The notes under the pieces are model-generated. The model searched no databases. It was not told where the DNA came from and worked only from the letters and a program-made list of their open reading frames with translations. This document shows, in pieces, positions 1 through 8,820 of a DNA stretch of 64,000 nucleotides (the first letter of the stretch is position 1; every line of letters starts with the position of its first letter). The translations under genes and the position numbers were made by a program. Origin of the DNA: Dyadobacter fanqingshengii (GTDB lineage: Bacteria > Bacteroidota > Bacteroidia > Cytophagales > Spirosomataceae); assembly GCF_023822005.2 (NCBI RefSeq), contig NZ_CP098806.1, positions 3,472,001-3,536,000 on the forward strand, written 5' to 3'.

Positions 1-1
1 T

Positions 2-688
2 CTGCAACAAGGAAATTTTGCATTCGCTCGTGACGAAGCCAATACGGTGATTGGATCGGACGATTACACCCTTAACAGCACATTTGAGTCATTGTTTTAC
101 ACATTTATAAACAATGGTGGTGCAAACCCGAGGGAGTACATTTTCTCTATGATTGTGACGTCGCAGGATGGAACGAACGATATGAACACTTATTTTGGGA
201 CAACCGTTGATGATATTCCCGGAACTGGTGGTCGCGGTGATATTCGTATTCTGACCAAGCATAGGGCACTTTATGAAGCCGGTGACAAGCGTGGTGCATT
301 TTTCCTGACTCCAAACAGCAACACCTATACGCAAAAGCATCTGGATAACCTGGGTAACGTGGTGCAATTCCGTCTGGCTGAAATGTATCTGACGCGCGCC
401 GAGGCTAATTTCCGCCTCGGAACTGTCGTAGGCGCGACGCCTTTGGCAGACATTAACCGCATCCGCGTAAGGGCCGGCTTGAAGGCTGCAACAGCAGTAA
501 CATTGCCATCGATCCTGAAAGAACGTCACCTGGAACTTGCATTTGAAGGTCTCGCGTTGCATGACGCAAAACGTAACAAGCAAAATGTCGGCACGATTCC
601 CTACAATTCCCCCAGACTGATTTTCCCGGTTCCACAACGCGAAATCGATGTAAACAATAAGCTGGTGCAGAATGAGGGTTATAATTAG
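2..688 (+). CDS. RagB/SusD family outer-membrane nutrient-binding protein, C-terminal part
   Basis: This is the C-terminal portion of a SusD-like surface lipoprotein, which binds oligomers and hands them to a SusC channel. The reading frame is open to the left edge, so the start and the lipoprotein signal lie outside the window. Visible family hallmarks are the TPR-like stretch around FRLAEMYLTRAEANFR, the ERHLELAFEGLALHDAKR segment and the closing PQREIDVNNKLVQNEGYN, which is the usual SusD ending. Its partner SusC is presumably upstream, off the edge. It converges on the next locus across a strong bidirectional terminator, so it belongs to a different transcription unit from the SusCD locus at 3-8 kb. 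Confidence 0.93.
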   Translation: MQQGNFAFARDEANTVIGSDDYTLNSTFESLFYTFINNGGANPREYIFSMIVTSQDGTNDMNTYFGTTVDDIPGTGGRGDIRILTKHRALYEAGDKRGAFFLTPNSNTYTQKHLDNLGNVVQFRLAEMYLTRAEANFRLGTVVGATPLADINRIRVRAGLKAATAVTLPSILKERHLELAFEGLALHDAKRNKQNVGTIPYNSPRLIFPVPQREIDVNNKLVQNEGYN

Positions 689-724
689 GAAATTACAACA
701 ACAGGTTAGTTATTAACAGCATAC

Positions 725-757
725 AAAAAAACCACTTCCGCACAGAAGTGGTTTTTT
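725..757. terminator. bidirectional intrinsic terminator
   Basis: A seven-pair core stem, CCACTTC with GAAGTGG, is extended by a run of A on the left and T on the right, with a six-base loop. It reads as a U-tailed hairpin on both strands and sits between two convergent genes (SusD fragment and the DUF4302 protein). Confidence 0.88.
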
Positions 758-790
758 GTTTGAGCTCTTTAAGGAAGTGATTGGATTCTG

Positions 791-2095
791 TTATTGCCAG
801 CTAATCCAAGACTTGGCATCCTTAGCGCTAACCATATCGTAGGTTGTTTCTGAGGTTTGGATCAAATAATGTCCGCTTGTTTCGAAGAGTAATTTGGCTG
901 ATTCTACCGCTGGACCAGTTGTAGGAAGGACGCCATAAGTTGCTACCTGTTCAAATACGATCCTTCCGTCGCTTGTAAATGTGGGACGTCCGGGACCGTG
1001 TCCATAAAAAAGCGTCACCCCTTCGTTCTCGTAGAATATCGGACCAAACAGGTCGATGCTACCATCTGCGGCAGGCTGATAAATGTAACTGTAAAACGTC
1101 GCTTCACCGACTTTTAGATCTTGTACTTTCAGGGCGTCGTCAACGCCATTTACATGAAATCCTGTGCCAGATTCCCAGTAACCACCCGACTCAATAGGAT
1201 CCTGCCACCATCTTCTGGCAGCGGCCAGGTCTACGGATAAAGGCTTAATAGCACTTACAACGGTTCCTTTTAAGCCGCTCGCTGTAATCCCGACCTGAAC
1301 TGCATTTGCATTCCAGGTTATATTCGTAAAGCCATTAATGGTTTGTGAACCATTTACGAGCGGTGAAACGAATGAAACGCCTGCCGAAGTAAAGTAATAA
1401 TTGGTTGTAAAAGTCTTGGGAATGCTTCCATCCAGCCACGTCAATTTAATGGTGCGGGTGCGTGGGCTAAGCGTAATTTCATACGTTACATTTCCCAGCG
1501 TAACCCGTTTAAAATAAGCCTGATACTTGGTAATGTTGTTGAATAAAACTCCGTCTGCCAGATCTCCCGCCGCATAAGCAGTTGCTTGTGCCTGGGTTGC
1601 TTTGGTTAGCACTAGCCGGCTGTTATTTTTCCTTCCTACAAGCGTTATAGATTCTGCTTTAACGGAATCAGGGAAAATGCTGAATTCGAAATCGGATTGC
1701 AAGCCTTCTCCTACATCGCCGCCGTTCACTTCCCTGTCGGGATCGGCAAGAATGTGCAGATAGGAATAGGTGTCAAAAATCAAAACCGGCGTCTGCACGG
1801 CCTTCAGGCGGTAACTGCTTTCCTTGGATTTAGCAGCTGACTCAGCAGAAAAATCCGAATACATGGTTACGCGGTTCTTGTCATCAAATTTGAAATGAAA
1901 ACCATATGTGCCACCACCGCCGGGATAGATAACCGCATTCCAACCATAGGGAGCTTCAATGAGTTGCTTTTCGTAAGAGGCCAGGGCTGCATTCAACCGT
2001 GCATCAGCTGTTTCTTCAAAGACTGTGTCGTCACTATTATCACAAGCAGGGAGAAAAGCGCAGGAAAGCAGCAGATATAGTATGGATTTTTTCAT
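791..2095 (-). CDS. DUF4302 domain lipoprotein
   Basis: Predicted lipoprotein of 434 residues, probably at the cell surface or in the periplasm, of unknown biochemical role. The N-terminus is a lipoprotein signal ending in LPACDNSDD. The early segment with YEKQLIEAPYGWNAVIYPGG and the following YGFHFKFDDKNRVTMYSDF resembles the DUF4302 family as I know it. It is the last gene of a minus-strand SusC-SusD-metallopeptidase-DUF4302 locus, and the gap to the peptidase gene is 22 bp, which supports one transcript. DUF4302 proteins commonly accompany this peptidase in Bacteroidota, so a shared substrate is likely, but none is known to me. Confidence 0.82.
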   Translation of the reverse strand: MKKSILYLLLSCAFLPACDNSDDTVFEETADARLNAALASYEKQLIEAPYGWNAVIYPGGGGTYGFHFKFDDKNRVTMYSDFSAESAAKSKESSYRLKAVQTPVLIFDTYSYLHILADPDREVNGGDVGEGLQSDFEFSIFPDSVKAESITLVGRKNNSRLVLTKATQAQATAYAAGDLADGVLFNNITKYQAYFKRVTLGNVTYEITLSPRTRTIKLTWLDGSIPKTFTTNYYFTSAGVSFVSPLVNGSQTINGFTNITWNANAVQVGITASGLKGTVVSAIKPLSVDLAAARRWWQDPIESGGYWESGTGFHVNGVDDALKVQDLKVGEATFYSYIYQPAADGSIDLFGPIFYENEGVTLFYGHGPGRPTFTSDGRIVFEQVATYGVLPTTGPAVESAKLLFETSGHYLIQTSETTYDMVSAKDAKSWISWQ

Positions 2096-2117
2096 CCTCA
2101 GTAATTTGTAAATTCAA

Positions 2118-3044
2118 TTAAAATAGCTTGTTCATTGAAGTCCTAACCCGTTTTTGCAGGCTATAAAAATCAATCTTCCAGGTGTTCTTGTAATAAGCGA
2201 CCACAATCGCCTCCTTTTGCCTTAATGAGGCCTGTGCCTGCGCCTTGGTTGTTCCCCTGGGGCTTGTGCCTTCCGGGATGGAGTTGACAATTTTATCAAA
2301 ACCTGCTTTTCCCTCGGTAAGCATCATTGCAATCATTTCAACAAAATCTTCATCGAAGTTCAGGGAACTGTAAGCTGTTACAAATCCGTCCCGGCGGGCA
2401 TCGCTGTCCGACCAGTTGATCCAGTTTCCTCCCTGATACAATGATTTGGTAATGGCTTTAAATTCAACCGGATAGAGAACGGTCTGATGCAAAATGTGGC
2501 CAAATTCATGGTGAATGGTGTGCAAAAACCAGTCCTTTACAAATGCAGAATCCCGTGCTGCATCATAACCGGCCATGCCTTTTATTTTGAAATAATTTAC
2601 ACCAAATAACACCACTTTCCGGCCACCTTCCGCTGTTCCCAGTGTAATTGACCCCTCCGCATTGTACTCGTTACTGCCGGATAGGATGAAGAATTTGGGG
2701 GAAAATTTATTATAAAAAACCTTTCCGGCTTCCTGCACATAAGGGACCGTCCACGCCTTTTTGATGGTGCTCAACAAAGGAATAACCTGGGCTTCATCGG
2801 GTGGAACGAGCGTTTTCGTAATGTTACCGAACTCAAACTGGTCCCATTTGTACTTGGCCGAAATGTTATAGGGCGTAACAAGGCTGTCCAGGATCCACTT
2901 ATCAACTGGTCCTTGCACCCATTCGTCTCCTCCCAGGCCCGGAATGTCGTCAACCTCCCCTATCCCCTCTTCTTTGCACCCGCTGAGGCCCATACTCAGG
3001 AACAGCGCGGCAAACAAAATCTTGTGTAATTGTTTTATGATCAT
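2118..3044 (-). CDS. putative zinc-binding metallopeptidase lipoprotein
   Basis: Secreted lipoprotein of 308 residues with a zincin active-site motif HEFGH, with zinc-ligand histidines at about 179 and 183 and the catalytic glutamate at 180. The lipobox is LSGCKEE near residue 23. The domain matches the Bacteroidota putative zinc-binding metallopeptidase family often encoded beside SusC/SusD pairs. Sitting between SusD and the DUF4302 gene, it probably processes a protein or glycoprotein substrate captured by the SusCD pair; that role is inference. The third zinc ligand was not assigned. Start chosen at the ATG that opens the signal peptide. Confidence 0.85.
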   Translation of the reverse strand: MIIKQLHKILFAALFLSMGLSGCKEEGIGEVDDIPGLGGDEWVQGPVDKWILDSLVTPYNISAKYKWDQFEFGNITKTLVPPDEAQVIPLLSTIKKAWTVPYVQEAGKVFYNKFSPKFFILSGSNEYNAEGSITLGTAEGGRKVVLFGVNYFKIKGMAGYDAARDSAFVKDWFLHTIHHEFGHILHQTVLYPVEFKAITKSLYQGGNWINWSDSDARRDGFVTAYSSLNFDEDFVEMIAMMLTEGKAGFDKIVNSIPEGTSPRGTTKAQAQASLRQKEAIVVAYYKNTWKIDFYSLQKRVRTSMNKLF

Positions 3045-3062
3045 ATCTCTAAATGCTAAGGA

Positions 3063-4535
3063 TCAGCGCTTATTTTGTTCAATGCCTGCTAATGTGGCCG
3101 ACTGTGGTATTTGTAAAATCCTCCTTGGGTCATTGGCCGGAACTGTAATCGCGGAGCCGTTAACCGCTTGGTGGGTTACAGGCAGCGCATACCGCTGCAA
3201 GTCAAACCAGCGCATGCCCTCCTGAACGAATTCCACACGTTTGAAGGACAAAATTGTGTTAATGATTCCGTCCCTGACATTGCTGGTGCCAAAAAATCGG
3301 CGAATACTCGCAGCGGTAACCGTGTGCCTGGTAGCCACATAATTGTCTACACGTTTGCTCACAAATAAATTCAGGTCCGCCAGGGACGCTGCCGTATTCC
3401 CCAAAAATGCATTGGCCTCGGCGCGGTTGAAAAGCACTTCCTCTGCCGTGAATATAGGCAACATGACATAAGGCTGCCCGATCTCCGCATTAACGGATTC
3501 TCTCACAAAATACTCGTTCAACTTTGGGATTAGATAATTGTTATCCCCTTGCGAATACAACGGATAGGACCAGCCGGGCGATTCATTGATAATATTTTCA
3601 CCTGCTGAAATTTCCTGCCATTTCCGGAAATTCATTCCGAAGCGATATTGCGCAACATTTCTTCCGTAAAGCGAAGCAGTTTCAACAAGCAGCAGATTTG
3701 CATTCTGACTGGCCCTTGAATAAGTGTTGTATAATTCCTGCGGAGAAAGACTCGAATAGGTTGTGTTCCATGGTCTGAGGTTATCCGCAACGCTGCTGCC
3801 CGGAAAAACTTCATTTGCATATTGCACCACTTTGGCATAATCCCTTTTTACAAGATAGAAACGCGCGGCAAATGCGTTCGCAGCTGCGCGGTTGAAATGG
3901 TATTTTGGAATGGTGTATGAACCGTCACTGATCAGCGGTAAACCTTCGAGCAGGTCAGCTTCGATCATTTGATAAACAGAGGCAACGGTTTTTCGCTCAT
4001 ATTTTTTCAAAACAACCGTTTCCGGCTCAGTCACATAAGGAATGCCTGGTTCCGTATTTGGCTGCGTCGGGTCGAAGAATTTGCTGAAATAGTTGACGAG
4101 CATAAAGTGTGCATAGGCACGTGCCAACAACGCTTCACCGCGCTGGGCATTGTATTGCGAAGGGTCCGAAGACTTGCTGATAATGTCCAGGGCCTGATTG
4201 GCAACAGAGACAGCCCGGTAGCATTCAGCCCAGTACTGGTCTGGCGAATCCTGTTCATCGACCGACGCTTCCACTTCTTCAAATAGGTAGGATGCGCGGT
4301 TTGTCTTATCATCTTCTCCAACGCCTTTGTCCGCAACATTATCGCTCATGGATTCTGCAAAAACAACATAACTTCCTTGTGGATAAGCTGTTGTAAGCAA
4401 CTGCGACACCTGCGCGGGCGTGCTGATCGTGGCCCGCGTGCTATCCGGTTCGGTTGACAGAAAGTCCTCGCAGCCCGACAGTATTAAAACCGGCAGAGTG
4501 AAGAGGATCTTTTTAAAAATTTTAGTCTTATTCAT
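3063..4535 (-). CDS. RagB/SusD family nutrient uptake outer membrane protein
   Basis: SusD-like surface lipoprotein of about 490 residues. I start it at the ATG that reads MNKTKIFKKILFTLPV, because it begins a clean lipoprotein signal ending in LSGCEDF. An in-frame ATG eight codons upstream (4559) would add an unneeded tail. TPR-like helices carry RGEALLARAYAHFMLVNYF and LFNRAEANAFLGN, both typical of SusD. The end is less canonical than in the fragment at the left edge. It follows its SusC by 45 bp and precedes the metallopeptidase by 18 bp. It should form the lid of the SusC channel encoded just upstream. Confidence 0.92.
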   Translation of the reverse strand: MNKTKIFKKILFTLPVLILSGCEDFLSTEPDSTRATISTPAQVSQLLTTAYPQGSYVVFAESMSDNVADKGVGEDDKTNRASYLFEEVEASVDEQDSPDQYWAECYRAVSVANQALDIISKSSDPSQYNAQRGEALLARAYAHFMLVNYFSKFFDPTQPNTEPGIPYVTEPETVVLKKYERKTVASVYQMIEADLLEGLPLISDGSYTIPKYHFNRAAANAFAARFYLVKRDYAKVVQYANEVFPGSSVADNLRPWNTTYSSLSPQELYNTYSRASQNANLLLVETASLYGRNVAQYRFGMNFRKWQEISAGENIINESPGWSYPLYSQGDNNYLIPKLNEYFVRESVNAEIGQPYVMLPIFTAEEVLFNRAEANAFLGNTAASLADLNLFVSKRVDNYVATRHTVTAASIRRFFGTSNVRDGIINTILSFKRVEFVQEGMRWFDLQRYALPVTHQAVNGSAITVPANDPRRILQIPQSATLAGIEQNKR

Positions 4536-4580
4536 ATTTAAAAACTTAAAATCGTCCATACTGAATGCCCAACTTCACGA

Positions 4581-7500
4581 TTATAATGTCAGTTTGAGCG
4601 CCACTGTAAATTGCTTTTGGATCGGCTGCGCTACCCCTCCCGAATTGAAGAATTCAGGATCCTGGCCTTTTAACTTTTTATCCGCGTAAATCAACCAGGG
4701 ATTAATCGACGACAACTGAATGCTAGCGCCTTTGAAACCATATTTTGAAGCGATAATCAATGGCACTTTGTAAGCCAGCGACACCGATTTCAATCTGATA
4801 AAATCTCCTTTTGCGACGCGTTCGGTAGAATAATTGTAAATGTTGTAAGGATAAGTCCCTGCGAGATACTGCTGTTCCAGCTGGTCGCTGATCGAAGGCA
4901 CCTTGGTTACATCTTCATCGCCCGACATTACCCATCTGTCCAGAAATTCGCGTGGCATTGCATCCAGATCGCTGAAAGTGCTTTTATATAAAGGATTCAG
5001 ACGGATTTTGTTGCCAGCCTGATAAGTCAGGAACACATTCATAGAGAGATCCTTGTAAGTCAATGTGTTGTTAAAACCTCCCGTAAATGGCGGATCAACG
5101 GGTCCTTCATATTTTAAATAGGCAACATTCTGATCTTGTAAATAGACGTCCGAACTCACTTCTCCATTTTCGTTGAGGAAAATCGGCACACCCGTTTCAG
5201 GGTTAAGCGAGTTGTATTTGATCGAAAACAAACTTCTGACAGGCTTGCCTTGCACATTCGCGCCTTCTGCCTTTACAAGGTCAAAAATTCCCGGTGTGTT
5301 ATCAACATTCGTGATCCGCGTACGTGCGTAACCCACGGTCACACGCGAGCGAAAATCCCAGTCCTTATTTTTGAATAGAACACCATCCAGCGAGAAATCC
5401 ACACCATAGGATTCCATATCTGCATAATTGGCAACTTTATAAATCTGTCCACCGATCCCGGACGTTTTAATCTCATCGATGAGGTCAAAGCTGTTCCTGA
5501 TGTACCCGTCAACGCTCAGGTTGATGCGGTTGGCCAGAAAGCCGAGGTCCAATCCCACGTTTCCGCTATAAAGTTTTTCCCAGGTCAGCTCCGTATTTTC
5601 AAGAGACGCAAGCTGTATAGCAGACTCTTTTTCATCCCCATAAGGACGTCTTGTGATAATGCTTTGGAACAACGCTGCCGAGTTGGTAGCAGGGCCTGTA
5701 TCTGCGGAAAGCCCATAACTTGCACGCAACCGCCCCATACTCAACCATTTGAACCGCTTTATAAATTCTTCCCGGTCAAAATTCCAGGAACCTGCCACTG
5801 TGTACGTCGGCAGCCAGCGGGCAATGGCCGACTTCCCAAAACCATTTGAACCGTCGTAACGCACGTAGCCCGTGAAGTTGTATTTGTCGTCCAATGTATA
5901 ACCGGCGCTGCCATAAAATGCTGCGAAACGCTCGTAATCCATGCGCATGCCGTAATACTGAAAATTGGCTTCAATGGTCTGTTTTAAAATGCGGTAATCC
6001 ACAAATGGCGTCCCTCCCTGCTCATACTGAAATCCATATCCCGTGTTATTGCGATTTTGCCTGTTGGAATATTTAATCTCCTGCCCTGCAAGCAAACTTA
6101 CGGCGTGTCTTTCATTGAATGTCTTATTATACCGGATGTTGTTACGAATGTTGTAAAACAGCAATTGATCCTCATTGGTATTATAAAATCCGCCACTGGG
6201 CAGTACAACAACGGGATATGCGTTCGGCACATCGGGATCTGTGTAAAGATATTTGTTGGCTAATGCAATGGTGGAGTTATCCGCCGCGCGATACGCATTG
6301 GCCATATTGGAATTTTCTGTAATAATGTGCTCGCGGCCAGTTTGAATGTAGCGCAGCGCACCGATAAAATCATAAGTAATGTTATCCGTGATCTTGTAAG
6401 AAAAATCACCCTGCAACTTGATGTCCGCCAGATTCAGCTTGATCCGGTTATTTTCAAGCTCCGAAACAATGTTAAACGGCGCAAAATTTCTTCGGAAAAA
6501 TTCAAGGTTCCCATTCTCGTCATACGCTGTCAGCGTCCGGCTTGTGTTGAGCGCATAGCTGAAAGGATTGATGTCGAAATCCCTGTCAAACTTCCCTTCT
6601 ACAGGGTTGCTTCGGCGGCTCAGCGAGCCCGGAGCCTCCTGCCTCCTCACGGAAGCGAGCGTCAACAGGCCCAGCGTAATTTTGGGTGAAAGCTGGTAAG
6701 TGTTTTTGAAATTCAGCGTGTATCTTTTGACCTTGTCTGCAATCGTCCAGCCGTTATCGTCCAGATAACTTGTTGACACATAAGACGTAGACTTATCCGT
6801 CCCGAAGGATACACTTACTGAATGCTCTTGAATGAAATTTTGCTTGAAGAGCACATCAAACCAGTCGGTGTTCGCCCGGGCATAGCCCAGCAAGAAGTTC
6901 CGCTTTGCTTCCGGCGTGTTTGGCATGGGGAAGTTACCCTGGTCGTCACCGGTCAGCGAGTTGTAATATTTACCATAAACACCATAATCAGGCTTGGAAA
7001 GAATGTTGGAAGTGAGGTAACCCTTTCTTTCCAGCTCACCCAGGACCGACATTTGTTGTGCGGAATTCATGATGTTGAAATTCCGGTAACTTGGCGTGAG
7101 CTGCGTGCTGAAATTACCAGCATAAGTAATGACTGGTTTACCGCTTTTTCCTTTTTTGGTCGTGATCACAATCACACCATTCATGGCTCTTGCGCCGTAT
7201 AAAGCCGCCGCCGCCGCGTCCTTCAAAATATCAAATGTCTCAATATCAGCCGGGTTAAGCCCCGCAACCGCCGACCCGAGCAATGTAGTCGGGTCTCCGC
7301 TAGAAAGCTGATCATTGGAGATGTTGACGATATCTTCCTGCACAACCCCGTCAATTACCCACAAAGGCTTGTTATCGCCATTCAATGAAGTAGCGCCCCG
7401 GATCCGGACTTTAGGCGCTGCGCCGAATGTTCCGGAAACGTTCTGGATGGAAACTCCGGCCGCGCGGCCTTCAAGCATCCGGCTTACATCGGGCAAGCCG

Positions 7501-7937
7501 TCTATTTTGACGTCATCCGTTTTTAATGTTACTGCGGAACCTGTAAATTTATTTTTATCAATTTGCTGAAAACCAGTCACAACCACATCCTGCAATCCGA
7601 CTGCATCTTCCGCTAGTTCAATGGAAATGCTTCTGGCAGCTTTAACTTCCTTTGGCAAAAACCCGATCATCGTCACCACAAGCGTAGCCGCATCATTCAC
7701 TCCCTGCAGCACAAACTCGCCTTTTTCGTTCGTTACCGTGCCCTTTTGGGTTCCTTTCACCCGGATCGTTGACCCGATCAGCGCTTCGCCGGTTGTGCTT
7801 TTGACAACGCCTTTTATATCAATATCAACGCTTGATACTGAATTTGAAAAAACAGAAAATGAACTGGAAAGAAAAACTAAAATAGCAAGCAAGACTGAAA
7901 GCCGACTCAGGCCACTGATCCGATAGAGAACATCCAT
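4581..7937 (-). CDS. SusC/RagA family TonB-linked outer membrane protein
   Basis: TonB-dependent outer-membrane channel of 1118 residues. After a signal peptide (about 1-31) comes a carboxypeptidase-regulatory-like domain (about 40-115, with VKSTTGEALIGSTIRVKGT), then the TonB-box region LQDVVVTGFQQ, a plug domain (with PKVRIRGATSLNGDNKPLWV and the DILKDAAAAALYGARAMNGV motif) and the beta-barrel to the end. There is no STN domain at the N-terminus and no sigma/anti-sigma pair nearby, so cell-surface signalling control is unlikely. It heads the locus SusC-SusD-metallopeptidase-DUF4302; the imported substrate cannot be read from sequence. Confidence 0.95.
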   Translation of the reverse strand: MDVLYRISGLSRLSVLLAILVFLSSSFSVFSNSVSSVDIDIKGVVKSTTGEALIGSTIRVKGTQKGTVTNEKGEFVLQGVNDAATLVVTMIGFLPKEVKAARSISIELAEDAVGLQDVVVTGFQQIDKNKFTGSAVTLKTDDVKIDGLPDVSRMLEGRAAGVSIQNVSGTFGAAPKVRIRGATSLNGDNKPLWVIDGVVQEDIVNISNDQLSSGDPTTLLGSAVAGLNPADIETFDILKDAAAAALYGARAMNGVIVITTKKGKSGKPVITYAGNFSTQLTPSYRNFNIMNSAQQMSVLGELERKGYLTSNILSKPDYGVYGKYYNSLTGDDQGNFPMPNTPEAKRNFLLGYARANTDWFDVLFKQNFIQEHSVSVSFGTDKSTSYVSTSYLDDNGWTIADKVKRYTLNFKNTYQLSPKITLGLLTLASVRRQEAPGSLSRRSNPVEGKFDRDFDINPFSYALNTSRTLTAYDENGNLEFFRRNFAPFNIVSELENNRIKLNLADIKLQGDFSYKITDNITYDFIGALRYIQTGREHIITENSNMANAYRAADNSTIALANKYLYTDPDVPNAYPVVVLPSGGFYNTNEDQLLFYNIRNNIRYNKTFNERHAVSLLAGQEIKYSNRQNRNNTGYGFQYEQGGTPFVDYRILKQTIEANFQYYGMRMDYERFAAFYGSAGYTLDDKYNFTGYVRYDGSNGFGKSAIARWLPTYTVAGSWNFDREEFIKRFKWLSMGRLRASYGLSADTGPATNSAALFQSIITRRPYGDEKESAIQLASLENTELTWEKLYSGNVGLDLGFLANRINLSVDGYIRNSFDLIDEIKTSGIGGQIYKVANYADMESYGVDFSLDGVLFKNKDWDFRSRVTVGYARTRITNVDNTPGIFDLVKAEGANVQGKPVRSLFSIKYNSLNPETGVPIFLNENGEVSSDVYLQDQNVAYLKYEGPVDPPFTGGFNNTLTYKDLSMNVFLTYQAGNKIRLNPLYKSTFSDLDAMPREFLDRWVMSGDEDVTKVPSISDQLEQQYLAGTYPYNIYNYSTERVAKGDFIRLKSVSLAYKVPLIIASKYGFKGASIQLSSINPWLIYADKKLKGQDPEFFNSGGVAQPIQKQFTVALKLTL

Positions 7938-7961
7938 ATAGAAGAAAGTATAGGTCTAACG

Positions 7962-7969
7962 CAAAATTA
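7962..7969 (-). promoter_or_regulatory. possible -7 element of the SusC locus
   Basis: The minus strand reads TAATTTTG, a match to the Bacteroidota TAnnTTTG element, ending 24 bp before the SusC start codon. A second copy of the same octamer lies at 8088-8095. No TTTG -33 element is found at the expected spacing for either, so the assignment is weak. The 196-bp gap between the SusC and siroheme genes holds nothing else I can name. Confidence 0.35.
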
Positions 7970-8133
7970 ATGGGATTCCGCCTGGACGGATTTAGTTGTT
8001 AATGATCTCAATAATACGCAGAAATACGAAACGATGTGGAGGGGAGCGCTAAACTTTTGGTTTGCAATTAATAAAACACATCGGACACAAAATTATTGTA
8101 GGGAAATAAGGCCTTTTTCGGCTATTTTTCGAT

Positions 8134-8712
8134 TCAATTCTTTTTTTCTGTCAAAACCGAAGTGATGCGGTTTAATTCGTCCACTTTTGAGGCAAAATCT
8201 CCCTTTAACATATCGCGGACGGCTTTCAGCTGCTCCATCGCCGTTTCCAGATTATCCGGTAAAGCTTCTCCCAAAACTTCTTTGAGCCGCTTCGCCAGAG
8301 TGGGCGACATGCCGTTGGTTGAAATAGCGACTTTAAGGTTCCCTTTCCTGACTACTGACGACAAATAGAAATCGCAAATGGCTGGTGTGTCGGCAACATT
8401 GGTCAGCATATTTTTCGATCGGGCCACACTTGCGATCCTGGCATTCTCTTCCTTATCATTGGTCGCGACGATCACGAGGTCTTTTGCGGCCAGATCTGCG
8501 TCTTCAAACTTGCGTTCAATTAAACTTATCCGGGAATTTGCCTCTGCCATATCCCGTATTTCCTGGCGGATGTCCGGAGAAACGAGGGACACATTGGCCA
8601 ACGGAGAATTGTCGAGCACGGCGGTGATTTTTTCTAGACCTACATATCCTCCACCTACAATAAGCGTATGCAGGTTTTCAAGTTTGAGAAAGATCGGAAA
8701 CAGATTGTTCAT
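8134..8712 (-). CDS. precorrin-2 dehydrogenase / sirohydrochlorin ferrochelatase
   Basis: Enzyme of siroheme synthesis: NAD-dependent oxidation of precorrin-2 to sirohydrochlorin and, in this family, iron insertion. The 192-residue protein has an N-terminal NAD-binding fold with GGGYVGLEK at 20-28 and the family block ending in STNGMSPTLAKRLKEVLGE. Asp108 in NVADTP aligns with the catalytic aspartate known from CysG and Met8p. It corresponds to the N-terminal half of CysG only; no uroporphyrinogen methyltransferase is fused or adjacent. It sits alone, divergent from the ABC-F gene. Confidence 0.88.
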   Translation of the reverse strand: MNNLFPIFLKLENLHTLIVGGGYVGLEKITAVLDNSPLANVSLVSPDIRQEIRDMAEANSRISLIERKFEDADLAAKDLVIVATNDKEENARIASVARSKNMLTNVADTPAICDFYLSSVVRKGNLKVAISTNGMSPTLAKRLKEVLGEALPDNLETAMEQLKAVRDMLKGDFASKVDELNRITSVLTEKKN

Positions 8713-8808
8713 GTATCAAATTTACATTAAATCTGAGAATTACGTGGTTATGCACTGCCATTTATAACTATTCCAACAATTACACTTTTTCTATCTCCTA
8801 CTTCGCCG

Positions 8809-8816
8809 TACCTTTG
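8809..8816 (+). promoter_or_regulatory. -7 promoter element of the ABC-F gene
   Basis: TACCTTTG fits TAnnTTTG and ends only four bases before the ATG at 8821. Transcription would then begin at or next to the start codon, predicting a leaderless or nearly leaderless message. I see no clear TTTG -33 box. Confidence 0.5.
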
Positions 8817-8820
8817 CGCC

